A stretch of DNA of 64,000 nucleotides, taken from assembly GCA_949130485.1 (NCBI GenBank), contig OX422184.1, positions 16,392,324 through 16,456,323 of the forward strand. Reading direction: 5' to 3'. This document shows, in pieces, positions 1 through 11,226 of the stretch. Within the stretch, counting starts at the first letter, position 1. The number at the start of each line of letters is the position of its first letter. The notes under the pieces are model-generated. The model was not told where the DNA came from. It saw nothing but the letters and a program-made list of their open reading frames with translations, and ran no database searches. The position numbers were made by a program, and so were the translations under genes. The DNA comes from Agelas oroides. Its lineage: Eukaryota > Porifera > Demospongiae > Agelasida > Agelasidae.

Positions 1-931
1 TGTAAAACCCAGTAGAAAATAATCATGTCCCATTTTTGCGCTCACAACAGGTACTGTTGTTACTCATGAAGTTTACATGTTGGTTGTGGAATTATGATCC
101 ACGCATGTACACAGGTAAAGGAATGCTACAGAAAGTCTCTGCTGTCGTAAACACTGCTGTTAAGTGCAGATTACTACTACCAGTAGCACTGGTGTTATTT
201 TGGCATAACTATCAAGGATACTGAGGTTCCTACTATCCAGATGACTATTGAAATTTCGCAATGGATATCGGCAAGTGTAGTGATTACCTAAACTAATTTA
301 GTGTTATATCTGTGTATAGGTCATTCCTTCAAACATTTTCTGACCTTGTCAATGCTCTTGAAGCTCACTACCATAATTCTGGAGAATAGGAATTATCTTA
401 AGAATGTAAACTTTGTGAGACATTTTGCACATGCATTATTAAAAAGCCACTAGTTTACAGCAGCTAAATATTTTCTTATCCATAAATAAATTACTTCCGG
501 TACGCTGCACATATCTTATGCATAAACACTCTCATCCGTAGCTCTTGTAACACCACCTTGAATTCCAACACATGCAGTGTACCAGAAGTAATTTAAAGTT
601 AAGACGGCAGATGTGCTGAAATATTTCACATCAGAAGGCTTTCCGACAGACCATTTTTAAGCAGAAGGTACAAAGAGAAAGTACATGCACTTTACTTCAG
701 AACAGAGAACAGATAGGATGATATACTGCCTAGTGTAGTATGTGTGGTGGTACTGATCTTACAATAGTAAACACATTAATTTGTACTAATAGCATTGATA
801 ATCTAAAGATCAAGTCTGTATTGTACTATGGTAATTGCTTGGAAGCCTTAATAATGTTGCCTGTGTACATTATACCATACACACGTCATTTGATTGACAT
901 GTTTACTATAAAATCCTCTGCTTCTTGAGTT
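1..931. other. Noncoding left part of unit 1
   Basis: No gene is visible. The stretch is repeated at 3,498-4,224, 16,907-17,860, 31,558-32,518 and 46,293-47,245. A 62-codon ORF at 740-928 (MCGGTDLT start) is kept in all five copies, but the surrounding DNA is kept just as well, so this does not argue for coding. Confidence 0.6.
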
Positions 932-1240
932 ATGTAACTGGAGTGATCATGGAAGCTAAGCAAGGAGTGAGATTAACTGAACAGTATTTGTCACACACTA
1001 TACAGCCAGGTACCCTTGCTGAATGGGTCGTAACACCAACCATACTGTATGGAGCTCCTTACTCATATTAACCTCACCAATCGAAACATCCATACATGTA
1101 TCAGTCTCCCCAGCTGCAATGGCCATATCAATCACCTCAAATGGAAGGCTCCACATGCAACTGTGCTCTCAGACGCTACCAATCAGCAAAAAAGTTAAAG
1201 GATGTGCAGGACAGCTGCTCTTTCTATAAGTAAAATTTAC
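932..1240 (+). pseudogene. Broken Pro/Tyr-rich block 1, unit 1
   Basis: Aligns with the open block at 32,536-32,820 in unit 3. Here a TAA interrupts the Tyr/Gln/Pro-rich stretch (about 1,069) and the frame is not maintained. The last codons, DVQDSCSFYK plus stop, are still recognisable near 1,200-1,232. Plus strand, as for all copies of this gene. Confidence 0.4.
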
Positions 1241-1437
1241 TTCATTATTGTACAAGGTGATGCTAATCCCATGTTACAAATGTTTCATATATCAGGAGAG
1301 GGATTGTGCTATCAAACATGGTACAACTATACACTTGACTAGGATAGCCTCCAACGTTAGTCCTGTTGAGACCACTGTCATCACTAGCACTGCCATTAAC
1401 ACTACAACTCTCCAGGCTACTGATGCAGCTGCTACTA

Positions 1438-2123
1438 CAGTAAATCCTCTTATAACGGACCCTCCGAAAAGCGGACAACCTCTGTACAGCGGACGGCTCA
1501 CTTGCCCCCGATTGATTTTACCATAGAACTAATACATTTTGAACCTCCGAGAAGCGGACACCTCTCAACTCCGAACAACGGACACTGATCAGTCCCCAAC
1601 TGACCTTAGCCAATACAAAATTACCTCCGAAAATGGACAGTGAAGTTACACCCACATAATGCGGACGCTTGTCGACCACTTTCGTAACGCCACCGTCGCT
1701 GGATGCAAAGACCGAGCACTACATTAGCACTATTGCTCATCGTGCTAGCCTTTCTTGTCAGCGTAAAGCAACGGAGAGGTCCGAAAATGTGAAGCCGATA
1801 ACAGATTACCACGCCTACTGGAAGTATACTGAATGCCTATAACGGATACCTCCAACGGATAGATCCGTATTCCGGACCCGCAGAGGTGGTCTTTTATATA
1901 AGCATCATTCTCATGATAGTACTGTTGGTCTTGCCATGTTGCTATTGAAAAAAAACATCAAAATGAAGCAGAATATATTACAATAGTACATTTAAGTGTT
2001 GTATTTTTTCATCTTTAAGAAATTTCCAATAGGTTTAAAAGAAAACCTCTGAGAAAAGGACAACCTCTCTACAAGGGACAACTTGCCTGTCCCCAAAGTG
2101 TCCTTTGTTCGGAGGTTTTACTG
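1438..2123. mobile_element. pogo/Tigger-like nonautonomous DNA transposon (686 bp)
   Basis: Begins CAGTAAATCCTC and ends GGTTTTACTG, so the inverted ends read CAGTAAAaCCTC. Flanked by TA on both sides. The empty site is present in unit 2 (about 18,354, gctactattaccag), which fixes both borders. The interior is full of TCCGAnAAnCGGAC-type subterminal motifs and has no transposase. CAGT ends with TA duplication fit the Tc1/mariner superfamily, pogo/Tigger branch. Confidence 0.85.
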
Positions 2124-2415
2124 TATTACCAGATGACTATTGTCAATAATAGAATCTTTATGGATATCAGCTGTAGCACTGAACTACCTGTGTGTAGTTA
2201 CTCCTCCCAACTCTTGTTCAGACCTCTTGAAACTCCTTATTAGCTACAAGATTAGTTGCTTGGAAACCTGTGTAAGTACAATTGGGTTTACATGTTTACA
2301 TGTACTTTCTGTTTACATGTATTTAGACAACTATTGGAGAGCAAGTACTTCCCTGATTCTCTGCTTTTGAAATAACTATTGGTCCTGATGATTGAAGCAA
2401 AGCAGCAAGTAATTC

Positions 2416-2452
2416 TAGCCTCCTTCCCAGGCCGGACCTGGGAACGAGGCTA
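2416..2452. mobile_element. Tiny Mutator-like foldback (TAGCC...GGCTA, 37 bp)
   Basis: A hairpin of TAGCCTCCTTCCCAGG against CCTGGGAACGAGGCTA. It is flanked by an exact 10-bp direct repeat, CAAGTAATTC, on both sides, so it is a real insertion. The same insertion occurs at 18,794-18,830 and 48,281-48,317. Confidence 0.75.
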
Positions 2453-2759
2453 CAAGTAATTCAAGATAACCAACAAGCATTTGTCACTTGACTTGCAGCA
2501 ACTGAACATACAGCCTCAGCTGAATGGGTTGCAACTAACCACCCTACATGTATATGTTCTGCGCAATCTGAGAATTTGTGCAATCTCGAGATTGCGTTGC
2601 GCATTCTCAGAATCCCCAGATTGCGCACTATAGTTGCGCGATCTCGAGATTGCGCAACTATAGTGCGCAATCTTTTACCTCGACGCGCATGTGCAGAAAC
2701 CCTCACGTTGTTACGAGATCCCTCACGTTGTTACGAGATCAAGAGAAGCTACTAAAAAT

Positions 2760-3497
2760 GGCGACTTTGTGTAAAATAGCTGAGTTCAGGCACTGATAGT
2801 TTGGCTTAGCTTGGTTGTAAACAAACCTGCCTTACCCAGGACGTAGTCAGGAGACTTGTTTGTAAAGTCTGAATAAGCTACAACGCTGGAAACGCGGGTA
2901 CCCGCTGTGTACCTGAAAATGACCAATAATACACGGCAAAAGTTGGCTGACAGTTTCAGCGAAGGTACGTTTCAACTGTCGCTGATACAATTAGATAGTA
3001 TACACTCGATTGAACCAGTAGCGTGTGGCATATAAGCTGACTGTGGGCAACTACGATCGACAGGACTTTGAACGCGACCTACTCCTCTGCAGTTGCCCAT
3101 CGATACACAGCATTGCTCAAATATGCCTCCTATGGAGGCAGACACCGCTTATCAAGGGTGTCTTAAATCCTGCGAGCTACACAGTAGATTACTCGCTGTT
3201 GGGCGTACAGGCGCTTGCGATCTTGAGATGGCACACAGTACTTATAGTCTAAATTCACCCTGTTTGAAACCGATTCCGGTTACGTCACTGTAATAACAAT
3301 TTATAATCCGTCGCGCACCTTATTTATAATCTGTCGCGCTGCCGTAAGTTAAATACATTAGACCGTACAGCATAGTGGCCGTCCGAAGCGGCTCGTTGGC
3401 TAAATGGTTAAGGGTTATGGTTAGGGGTAGGGGTATGGTTAGGGCTAGGGCCAGGGAATACACAACTTCTTTTTTTCTTTTTTTTCATGTGGTCTTA
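2760..3497. repeat. Composite element interior, copy 1
   Basis: Repeated at 4,984-5,709. About 300 bases (2,740-3,070) are also clearly related, in reverse orientation, to the TTAA-flanked MITE at 22,202-22,772, sharing for example TTTCAGCGAAGGTACGTTTC. It ends in a TTAGGG-like degenerate run (3,407-3,455) and a T-tract. Confidence 0.8.
3407..3455 (+). repeat. Short TTAGGG-like degenerate run inside the element
   Basis: Several variants of GGTTAGGG and GGGGTAGG in a row, repeated at 5,630-5,680. It sits inside a transposon and is only about 50 bp, so it is not evidence of a telomere or telomere fusion. Confidence 0.6.
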
Positions 3498-4983
3498 CAA
3501 AATATCAAGGATACTGAGGTTCCTACTATCCAGATGACTATTGAAATTTCGCAATGGATATCGGCAAGTGTAGTGATTACCTAAACTAATTTAGTGTTAT
3601 ATCTGTGTATAGGTCATTCCTTCAAACATTTTCTGACCTTGTCAATGCTCTTGAAGCTCACTACCATAATTCTGGAGAATAGGAATTATCTTAAGAATGT
3701 AAACTTTGTGAGACATTTTGCACATGCATTATTAAAAAGCCACTAGTTTACAGCAGCTAAATATTTTCTTATCCATAAATAAATTACTTCCGGTACGCTG
3801 CACATATCTTATGCATAAACACTCTCGTCCGTAGCTCTTGTAACACCACCTTGAATTCCAACACATGCAGTGTACCAGAAGTAATTTAAAGTTAAGACGG
3901 CAGATGTGCTGAAATATTTCACATCAGAAGGCTTTCCGACAGACCATTTTTAAGCAGAAGGTACAAAGAGAAAGTACATGCACTTTACTTCAGAACAGAG
4001 AACAGATAGGATGATATACTGCCTAGTGTAGTATGTGTGGTGGTACTGATCTTACAATAGTAAACACATTAATTTGTACTAATAGCATTGATAATCTAAA
4101 GATCAAGTCTCTATTGTACTATGGTAATTGCTTGGAAGCCTTATTAATGTTGCCTGTGTACATTATACCATACACACGTCATTTGATTGACATTTTTACT
4201 ATAAAATCCTCTGCTTCTTGAGTTATGTAACTGGAGTGATCATGGAAGCTAAGCAAGGAGTGAGATTAACTGAACAGTATTTGTCACACACTATACAGCC
4301 AGGTACCCTTGCTGAATGGGTCGTAACACCAACCATACTGTATGGAGCTCCTTACTCATATTAACCTCACCAATCGAAACATCCATACATGTATCAGTCT
4401 CCCCAGCTGCAATGGCCATATCAATCACCTCAAATGGAAGGCTCCACATGCAACTGTGCTCTCAGACGCTACCAATCAGCAAAAAAGTTAAAGGATGTGC
4501 AGGACAGCTGCTCTTTCTATAAGTAAAATTTACTTCATTATTGTACAAGGTGATGCTAATCCCATGTTACAAATGTTTCATGTATCAGGAGAGGGATTGT
4601 GCTATCAAACATGGTACAACTATACACTTGACTAGGATAGCCTCCAATGTTAGTCCTGTTGAGACCACTGTCATCACTAGCACTGCCATTAACACTACAA
4701 CTCTCCAGGCTACTGATGCAGCTGCTACTACAGTAAATCCTCTTATAACGGACCCTCCGAAAAGCGGACAACCTCTGTACAGCGGACGGCTCACTTGCCC
4801 CCGATTGATTTTACCATAGAACTAATACATTTTGAACCTCCGAGAAGCGGACACCTCTCAACTCCGAACAACGGACACTGATCAGTCCCCAACTGACCTT
4901 AGCCAATACAAAATTACCTCCGAAAATGGACAGTGAAGTTACACCCACATAATGCGGACGCTTGTCGACCACTTTCGTAACGC
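3498..4983. repeat. Tandem duplicate of 205-1,690
   Basis: Offset is a constant 3,293 bases with only scattered substitutions. The left junction joins the composite element (cttacaaaat) to atcaaggatactg; the right junction (4,984) joins the Tigger-like element to the composite element interior. It carries a further broken copy of Pro/Tyr block 1 (4,225-4,533) and the first about 250 bp of the Tigger-like element (4,731-4,983). Confidence 0.9.
4731..4983. mobile_element. Truncated copy of the 686-bp Tigger-like element
   Basis: The left end is intact (CAGTAAATCC after TA). The rest was removed by the deletion that joined this copy to the composite element interior. Confidence 0.85.
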
Positions 4984-5953
4984 CGGCGACTTTGTGTAAA
5001 ATAGCTGAGTTCAGGCACTGATAGTTTGGCTTAGCTTGGTTGAAAACAAACCTGCCTTACCCAGGACGTAGTCAGGAGACTTGCTTGTAAAGTCTGAATA
5101 AGCTACAACGCTGGAAACGCGGGTACCCGCTGTGTACCTGAAAATGACCAATAATACACGGCAAAAGTTGGCTGACAGTTTCAGCGAAGGTACGTTTCAA
5201 CTGTCGCTGATACAATTAGATAGTATACACTCGATTGAACCAGTAGCGTGTGGCATATAAGCTGACTGTGGGCAACTACGATCGACAGGACTTTGAACGC
5301 GACCTACTCCTCTGCAGTTGCCCATCGATACACAGCATTGCTCAAATATGCCTCCTATGGAGGCAGACACCGCTTATCAAGGGTGTCTTAAATCCTGCGA
5401 GCTACACAGTAGATCACTCACTGTTGGGCGTACAGGCGCTTGCGATCTTGAGATTGCACACAGTATAGTCTAAATTCACCCTGTTTGAAACCGATTCCGG
5501 TTACGTCACTGTAATAACAATTTATAATCCGTCGCGCACCTTATTTATAATCTGTCGCGCTGCCGTAAGTTAAATACATTAGACCGTACAGCATAGTGGC
5601 CGTCCGAAGTGGCTCGTTGGCTAAATGGTTAAGGGTTATGGTTAGGGGTAGGGGTAGGGTTAGGGCTAGGGCCAGGGAATACACTACTTCTTTTTTTTTT
5701 TTTTTTCCTGTGGTCTTACAAAATACGATGAACATCTTCGCTTTGGTATAGCCTCTTATGGATATTTCGTAAGATGACGTAAATGGTTTCAAACCGGGTG
5801 AACTTAGTCTCTCCCGATTGCACAAACATGTGTTACGTAATCCCGAGATTGCGCACACATGTTACGCAATCTTGAGATTACCAGTGCAATCTCGGGATTC
5901 TGAGAATGCGCAACGCAATCTCGAGATTGCGCAAATTCTCAGATTGCGCGGAA

Positions 5954-6690
5954 TATCCATTGTATCAACCCCAACAATATCTATTTATGTCTCAGTCACA
6001 TCAGCCACATCAGCCCTATCAACCACCTCCAATGAGTAGCTACGCCCCAAGTGCAACAGACCTACCAGATGCCACCAGGTCCATCAGTGTTCAGTCCAGC
6101 AGCTAACCCTAGACCAGAACCAATTCCATCAAGAAAGCCAGCAATGTGTTGCTGTTGTCAGTCATCAATAAATAAAATTGAAGGTACATGTACCAGCAAC
6201 ACCCCAAGCTACAAGGTGATAGCAAAGACAGAACACTAACTGTCAAGCTGGCACGTATTTTTATGCTCACACACTGGTGGTAGTGGAGAGCTTTGTGCCT
6301 TATCCATAGCGATGAGATAAACCTTCAAATGGAAGAAAATATCGACAAGTTCTTGCAGTACTAGTTAATCCCTGTTGAGTTTGAGGCAGTGTCTGTTTCA
6401 ATGCCGTGGGGCAAGTGACTTCAGAAAGCTAAAGACAACTATAGTAGCTGTACTTACAGTCATGTACTATTTCACAATTCCAACTCCTGTACACAAAAAT
6501 GCCACCAGATATTTGTCCTAATTAAGGCTCATGAATGTTCTGAAAGGAGCGGAGGATAGCAAAGTCATCTTGGCTGGAAGTGACTCAAGTCATACTCCAG
6601 TTTCCTGCTCCCAGAAGCTAGCTAGGCAAGAGCGATTATGGAAGCAGAATCAGTTACTTGGAAGATGTACGGAAAATCATAGCACTCATT
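5954..6690 (+). pseudogene. Pro/Tyr block 2 and BEN-like tail, unit 1
   Basis: Matches 33,743-34,440 in unit 3. A Gln/His/Pro-rich start (SQSHQPHQPYQPPPM) is open to a TAA at about 6,104. The BEN-like part keeps the motif PVEFEAV (about 6,383) but has several stops and a shortened Gly-rich region. Its start is abutted by the composite foldback. Likely a dead copy. Confidence 0.4.
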
Positions 6691-7386
6691 AGGACACTAC
6701 CACATGAGATTGGGTTACCAGAGAGCCTCCCCTAAATAAACATCAGAATGGAAATGATAAATGGCAGAATTTAATATGGCAGTATGCTCAAAAGCTACCA
6801 ATGCAACAAATTTAATTGCCCCAAGGTATATGTGTCCACCAACACCACACACAGTAGTAATTGTAAATGTAACACTTTGGTTATGAGTACACACTCATAT
6901 TCTTCATGTTAACTGATGACCTAGAACCCATACTGTCTACATAACTATTATATAGACATTATGTGATTATCTTTTAGTAATAAAGATACTTCTGTGTGTT
7001 ACTAGGTATGTGGAAATGTACCCAATAATTCTGACCATATACATTTACTTGTAAACTACTTGTTCTAGACTGGGGATATCTCATTTCTCCATTGCTATAT
7101 CTAATCAGAGACTAAAATTCACAACAGAGCCACTAAAAGCTGGCATGCACAATTGAATATGAATAGAATTTCAAATACAAAACACAAGCTAGCAAAGTTA
7201 CATACAAGTGGCCAGAGAAACTACTTCACTGGAGGAGTGTGGCTTTTCTCTTGACGCCCTTTCTTTGTTTATGGTTGCATAATGAATATACAGTTATACG
7301 TTAAGGAATGTAACTTTTTGTAAGAAATCTGGGAGTGGGGCCGGGGAGCCCTAACCTACACTCCTGTATGAAACTAGGACACATAC
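6691..7386. other. No gene seen between BEN-like tail and Death exon
   Basis: AT-rich, no convincing exon or transposon border. Units 2 and 4 carry a 270-bp MITE in the corresponding stretch, and the empty site is at about 6,776. Divergence from unit 2 is higher here than to the right of 7,780. Confidence 0.5.
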
Positions 7387-7653
7387 CTTGTGGTGGCAAG
7401 TATTGTTTCACCATCGTTGCTGCTCTTTCCTCTCCCCAACTGTAAAGTACTCTGCCTAACTGCTCCCAGGAAGGATCAGGGCAAGTGTTGACCCAGTATC
7501 TTCCAAGTTCGAGGCATTTTTCCATCTCAGTGGATGATTGCTCCTTGATCTCCTGTCGCTTTGAGTCTGGGACATCGAGCAAAAGCGCAAGCCTCTCCCA
7601 CCTCTGCACCTTCCCCATCACCTGCAACACCCTGTCCACTGTCAAGGAAGGGT
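7387..7653 (-). CDS. Death-domain exon, unit 1
   Basis: Internal exon of 267 bp (89 codons) on the minus strand. The acceptor is a pyrimidine run ending CTCCCTCAG just right of 7,653; the donor is GTATGT just left of 7,387. Both introns are phase 1, so the exon is symmetric and could be shuffled. The peptide opens LTVDRVLQVMGKVQRWERL and keeps Death-fold hallmarks: helix with W (QRWERLALLLDV), the I of RQEIKEQ, a Trp in RYWVNT, PSWEQLGRVLY, and a final helix AATMVKQYL. Death domains form homotypic complexes in apoptosis and immune signalling; the partner is unknown. About 36 of 267 bases differ from unit 2. No other exon of the gene was recognised, so the full protein and whether it is live are open. 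Confidence 0.75.
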
Positions 7654-8170
7654 CTGAGGGAGAGACACAACCAGAAGAGGAGGACAGTGAGGAGTAAACA
7701 ACATTCCAGTCAATCAGGTCCTCAACTTCATGCTAACTGAGCAGGAACACACTGTGGTCTGAATCCTGATGTACACTGATGACATTGAAATGCACTGCCA
7801 CACACTCATCTTGGACTTGTACGCTTAATCACATAATGTCTTTGACTAATGAAGTTACTCAAATCATGTCATGTGACAATGTGCTACAACAGTAAAACCC
7901 TAATTATCCACTGAGACATTCTAACACAATCTCCACTCCCAATTTATCTTCCCATAAAATAGTAATGGCAATGTACTCTATTTAATTGTATCCTAGAGCC
8001 TGTAATGTGTGCTTTATGAGAACATGAAGGTGTGCTGCACACAGTAAGGTAGGCATGGACATGGCTACTTTCTTGAGAGACTGGTACTAATTGTTATCAA
8101 ACTTTAGGGTGCCTCTGGCTTTCTTGGGGCAGAGGGAGAGGGGGTATAATACACTATTTCCTCCCACTTA

Positions 8171-8255
8171 GTAGCCTCGTTACTAGGTTAATTTCCTCTT
8201 TCAGCAGGAAGAGGCTGGTAACATCTATAATACAAAGCCTGGGAACGAGGTTTGT
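8171..8255. mobile_element. Worn AGCCTCG-type foldback
   Basis: Opens TAGCCTCGTTACTAGG and closes CCTGGGAACGAGGTTTG, resembling the Mutator-like family seen at 2,416 and 61,611. No clean target duplication. Also at 21,591-21,674, 37,540-37,655 and 51,079-51,160. Confidence 0.5.
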
Positions 8256-8289
8256 ACCACACTTGCTGCCCACTGGGAGACTGAGGGAA

Positions 8290-8317
8290 GGGGGGAGTGA
8301 GGGGTGGGGTGGAGGGG
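8290..8317 (+). promoter_or_regulatory. G-quadruplex motif, unit 1
   Basis: Four runs of at least four G with loops AGTGA, T and TGGA, in a longer purine-only tract (8,275-8,330). It is kept in every unit (21,710, 37,697, 51,197). Folding is predicted from the pattern only. Confidence 0.6.
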
Positions 8318-8366
8318 AGAGGGAGGACATATACACTAGGAGACTGAGAGGAGGCGACTTACTTAG

Positions 8367-9430
8367 TTGCTATAGTGACTCATGTTGACAGTGTAAATGT
8401 ACACAAATTGGAAATTACATGTGACAATGGCTTACAATTCATTTACACAACAATAATGAACAGGCACCTGTGCGTGAGTACGATAATGACCTTTTGCAAA
8501 AAGACATGGCTAACACTTATGGTACGTGTGGTTATGTGGCATTTTGATAGCCTAAACAGCTTAATATGGGAGTCTTCAGCAAATACTAAACAGCTCTGTC
8601 AGTTTGCGAGTTTCTTCATGTACGTGTGACCACATACCATGGAAATTTTGGTGTAGTCATGTTATGCAGTGATTCATGCATGGTGAAACATTAGCTATAA
8701 GAATTATTGTGTCAGTTTAATAGTTTTATTCCCTAGCTAATGTATGTAGTACCAATCAATCAGAAACTAGACTCGCATGTTTAATCACATGATATCAGCC
8801 TTGAGCCAATAATTACATCACATGACATCAGCCTTCAGCCAATGGGGTTCTCACATGGGATCATGTGACAGCATACTAAAATAGTAGCTGCCCAATTCAA
8901 TTCTAATATCAATTTCTCTGCCCCAATTTTTAGTCTTGTGCCCAGCCTGCGCGCACTTCCCTGCGAGAAACAGTCTGGTGACCAAAGCCAAATTTCTTGG
9001 GCTTATTCCCAAAAAGTGGTTGGTAAGGACCAATGAGATTGCAAGGTTTGTATCTATCACTTACTTTCCTAACAACATGTAAAATAATTTTATCTCTATT
9101 CGAGCATCTGTAATTTTTCTTGGGTGGGTTGGGCACAAAAAGTTTTGAACATTGTTACACTGTCGCAAGAGCATGTGCTAGCCCAAGAAGTTCGACTTGG
9201 TTCACCAGACCATTTTTCCTCGTGAGGGTGTAGGGTCTGGGGACGAGATTTTTTTCAAAAATATAGTGTGATGAAGGCAAGGAATGCACACTTAGTTATC
9301 TAATACACTGAGTGCAGCATAAGATGATGAGGCTGCTTTGTTGATACAAAAGCTGACAAGTACATTCATAAGCAGATGTTAATGTTAACACGCTTAACTG
9401 AGCATGCATTTAGTTCATTGGCATTCTTGG
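8367..9430. repeat. Internal sub-repeat A, unit 1
   Basis: Diverged copy of sub-repeat B (9,690-10,330). Both contain in order an ACATGGCTAA...TTATGG block, a TGTGGCATTTTGATAGCCTA block, CTAAACAGCTC, TTTTGGTGTAGTCATG, CAGAAACTAGACT and paired CCAAT motifs. Counterparts: 21,793-23,400 (with a MITE inside), 37,770-37,890 (left part only) and 51,280-52,290. Confidence 0.75.
8780..8865 (+). promoter_or_regulatory. Paired TCACATGA/CCAAT motif, sub-repeat A
   Basis: Two copies, 34 bases apart, of TCACATGAYATCAGCC followed by TTSAGCCAAT. They combine an E-box-like octamer with a CCAAT box. The motif recurs at 10,043, 22,777, 23,994, 38,240 and 52,905; unit 4 keeps only one copy at about 51,689. Regulatory role is inference. 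Confidence 0.3.
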
Positions 9431-9689
9431 AGGGAAGCCATAGGATGAGGTTCACTACTTCGATCTACTTAGCTGCTACTAGCCTTGCTCCCAGGTGACC
9501 TCCTGGCTGTCCAGTTTTTGGTTGCTTGAAATACGCAAAAAGAAAGGGGATGAAGCCTTGGAGCATCTACGTACCATATAATTTCTAATAATTCATACTA
9601 ATTTCAATTTTAGCTATATGATTTGGTTAAAGCACGAAAATTAGCAAATATTCCGAGAAAGAGGGGGTATATGAATAGAGCATTTGTAC

Positions 9690-10330
9690 AATAGTGACCC
9701 TTTCAAAACGACATGGCTAATAATTATGGTTACACCAATTTGATGTGGCATTTTGATAGCCTAAAGAACTTAATATGGGGCCCTGAGCAGACAGTATTCC
9801 TAAAGTATGGAGTCTATGATGGGTGCTATATTGTACCCATTCCTATGAAAGCACTCACACCCCACACTAAACAGCTCGGTCATTTTGCGAGTTTCTTAAC
9901 CGCACACCATGCAAATTTTGGTGTAGTCATGCTGTGTGGTGATTCAAGCATGGTGAAACATTAGTTAAGAATTAATGTCTTTTTCATGGTTTTATCCCCT
10001 AGCACAGTAGTAGCAATCACTCAGAAACTAGACTTGCATGTTTAATCACATGACATCAGCCTTCAGTCAATAATCACACCACATGACATCAGCCTTCAGC
10101 CAATGAGGCTTCTTACATGAGGCCATGTAACAGCATATGTAGTAAAAGAGGAGTAGCTGGCTGCGTAATTACATTCCAATATCATCTTCTCCACCCAAAA
10201 TCTCCCACAAAGATAGTGTGATGAAGGCAAGGAGTACACACTAACAGTTAACCAATACACTGAGTGCAGCATAAGATGATGAGGCTGTAATACATTCATA
10301 AGCAGATGTTACTAATGACACACTTAACTG
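9690..10330. repeat. Internal sub-repeat B, unit 1
   Basis: Second copy of the module at 8,367-9,430. A third, more worn copy starts near 11,380 (acaattcatgtacacaacaataa, then catggctataag and cacaacttagaggcttcatttggg). Counterparts: 23,680-24,280, 37,890-38,520, 52,560-53,200. Confidence 0.75.
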
Positions 10331-10846
10331 AGCATGCATCTAAGTTCATTGGCTTCCTTGGGGGAAAGCCATAGGGTGAGGCCCGCTACTTTCTCCTACT
10401 TATATCTGTTACTAGCCTCTCCCTGACATTCTCACTGTTCAGGTTTTGGTTACTTGCAGTACGTATGCAAAAATGAAGGGGGAAGGCCTGGGAGCATTTA
10501 TCATGTGAATGACATCAGTGTCTACCCCTACAGGGTTGTAGGTACACAGAAGGGGGGAGGGGCCTTCGAATGAAAGAGCACGTTGAGGCCTTTCCTTGCA
10601 GTATTGATCTGGAGTTCTGAGTGTTCGTGAAGTGAAAAGTTGCCGCTCGTTGTACAGCACGAAGAGCGTGAGCGCGAAATGCACTCTTTTCTTCAGGGGC
10701 CCCTCCCATCTCTGTCTACCTAGGTAGACACAGCAAGCATCAAAACCTGCTACAGTGACTCATGCTGATAGTGCAATGTACATTTGGCTTCTGCAAAGTT
10801 ATGTTCACATTACAGTGAGCAGTGCATAAATAGTGGTGACATAACC
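10331..10846. other. No gene seen before the microsatellite
   Basis: Contains ggaagccatagggtgaggc and ctacagtgactcatgctga, pieces that also head the other sub-repeats. Overlapping short ORFs on both strands show no domain. Confidence 0.5.
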
Positions 10847-11107
10847 CATCCATCCATACATACATACATCCATCCATCCATACATACATCCATCCATACA
10901 CACATCCATCCATCCATCCATCCATACATACATACATCCATACATACATACATCCATACATCCATACACACATACATACATACATACATCTATCCATACA
11001 TACATCCATACAAACATCCATCCATCCATACATGCATACATACATACATCTATCCATACATACATCCATCCATCCATCCATCCATCCATCCATCCATCCA
11101 TACATAC
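10847..11107. repeat. CATC/CATA tetranucleotide microsatellite, unit 1 (about 260 bp)
   Basis: Long run of CATC and CATA with rare variants. It produces open frames of up to 134 codons on both strands (Met-Asp-Gly-Trp or Ser-Ile-His repeats) that are artefacts. Unit lengths differ: about 260, 85, 293 and 37 bp in units 1 to 4. Confidence 0.97.
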
Positions 11108-11226
11108 GTAATAACCTTGTTGTGTGTTGACCAGATGCTTTCATCAGGGTAATAATACAATACTACAAGAAAGCACATAATTTAAAGCCATTCACACATG
11201 CACATACTGATATGTTCCATACAGTT

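Larger units (their letters stand above)
2553..5953. mobile_element. Composite foldback element split by a 3.3-kb tandem duplication
   Basis: Relative to units 2-4 (cctacatgtatccattg), unit 1 carries an insertion between 2,552 and 5,954 flanked by TA. The outer ends are inverted copies of each other for about 55-60 bases (2,558-2,617 against 5,895-5,951, GCGCAATCTGAG motif). The original element is 2,553-3,497 joined to 5,710-5,953, about 1.2 kb. A tandem duplication of 205-3,497 then occurred, and about 1.07 kb was lost at the junction near 4,984. Many GAGATTGCGCA palindromes fill the ends. Confidence 0.75.

Noticed and set aside
740-928. 62-codon ORF (MCGGTDLT) present in five copies with few changes
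   Set aside because: Flanking noncoding DNA is equally conserved, there is no domain, and indels in units 3 and 4 are in nearby DNA at the same rate.
3385-3415. tRNA-like A-box (TTGGCTAAATGGTTAAGG)
   Set aside because: No B-box, no cloverleaf partner and no 3' half; it sits inside a foldback element just before the TTAGGG-like run.
3407-3455. Interstitial telomere repeat
   Set aside because: Degenerate, about 50 bp and inside a mobile element copied at 5,630.
8154-8336. 60-codon minus ORF with Ser/Pro-rich start (PPPHPSLPPSLSLP)
   Set aside because: Product of the purine tract read on the other strand plus a worn foldback.
10740-11152. Long ORFs (up to 134 codons) on both strands with Met-Asp-Gly-Trp or Ser-Ile-His repeats; same near 39,000
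   Set aside because: They are translations of the CATC/CATA microsatellite, which has no stop in several frames. Lengths change with array length.
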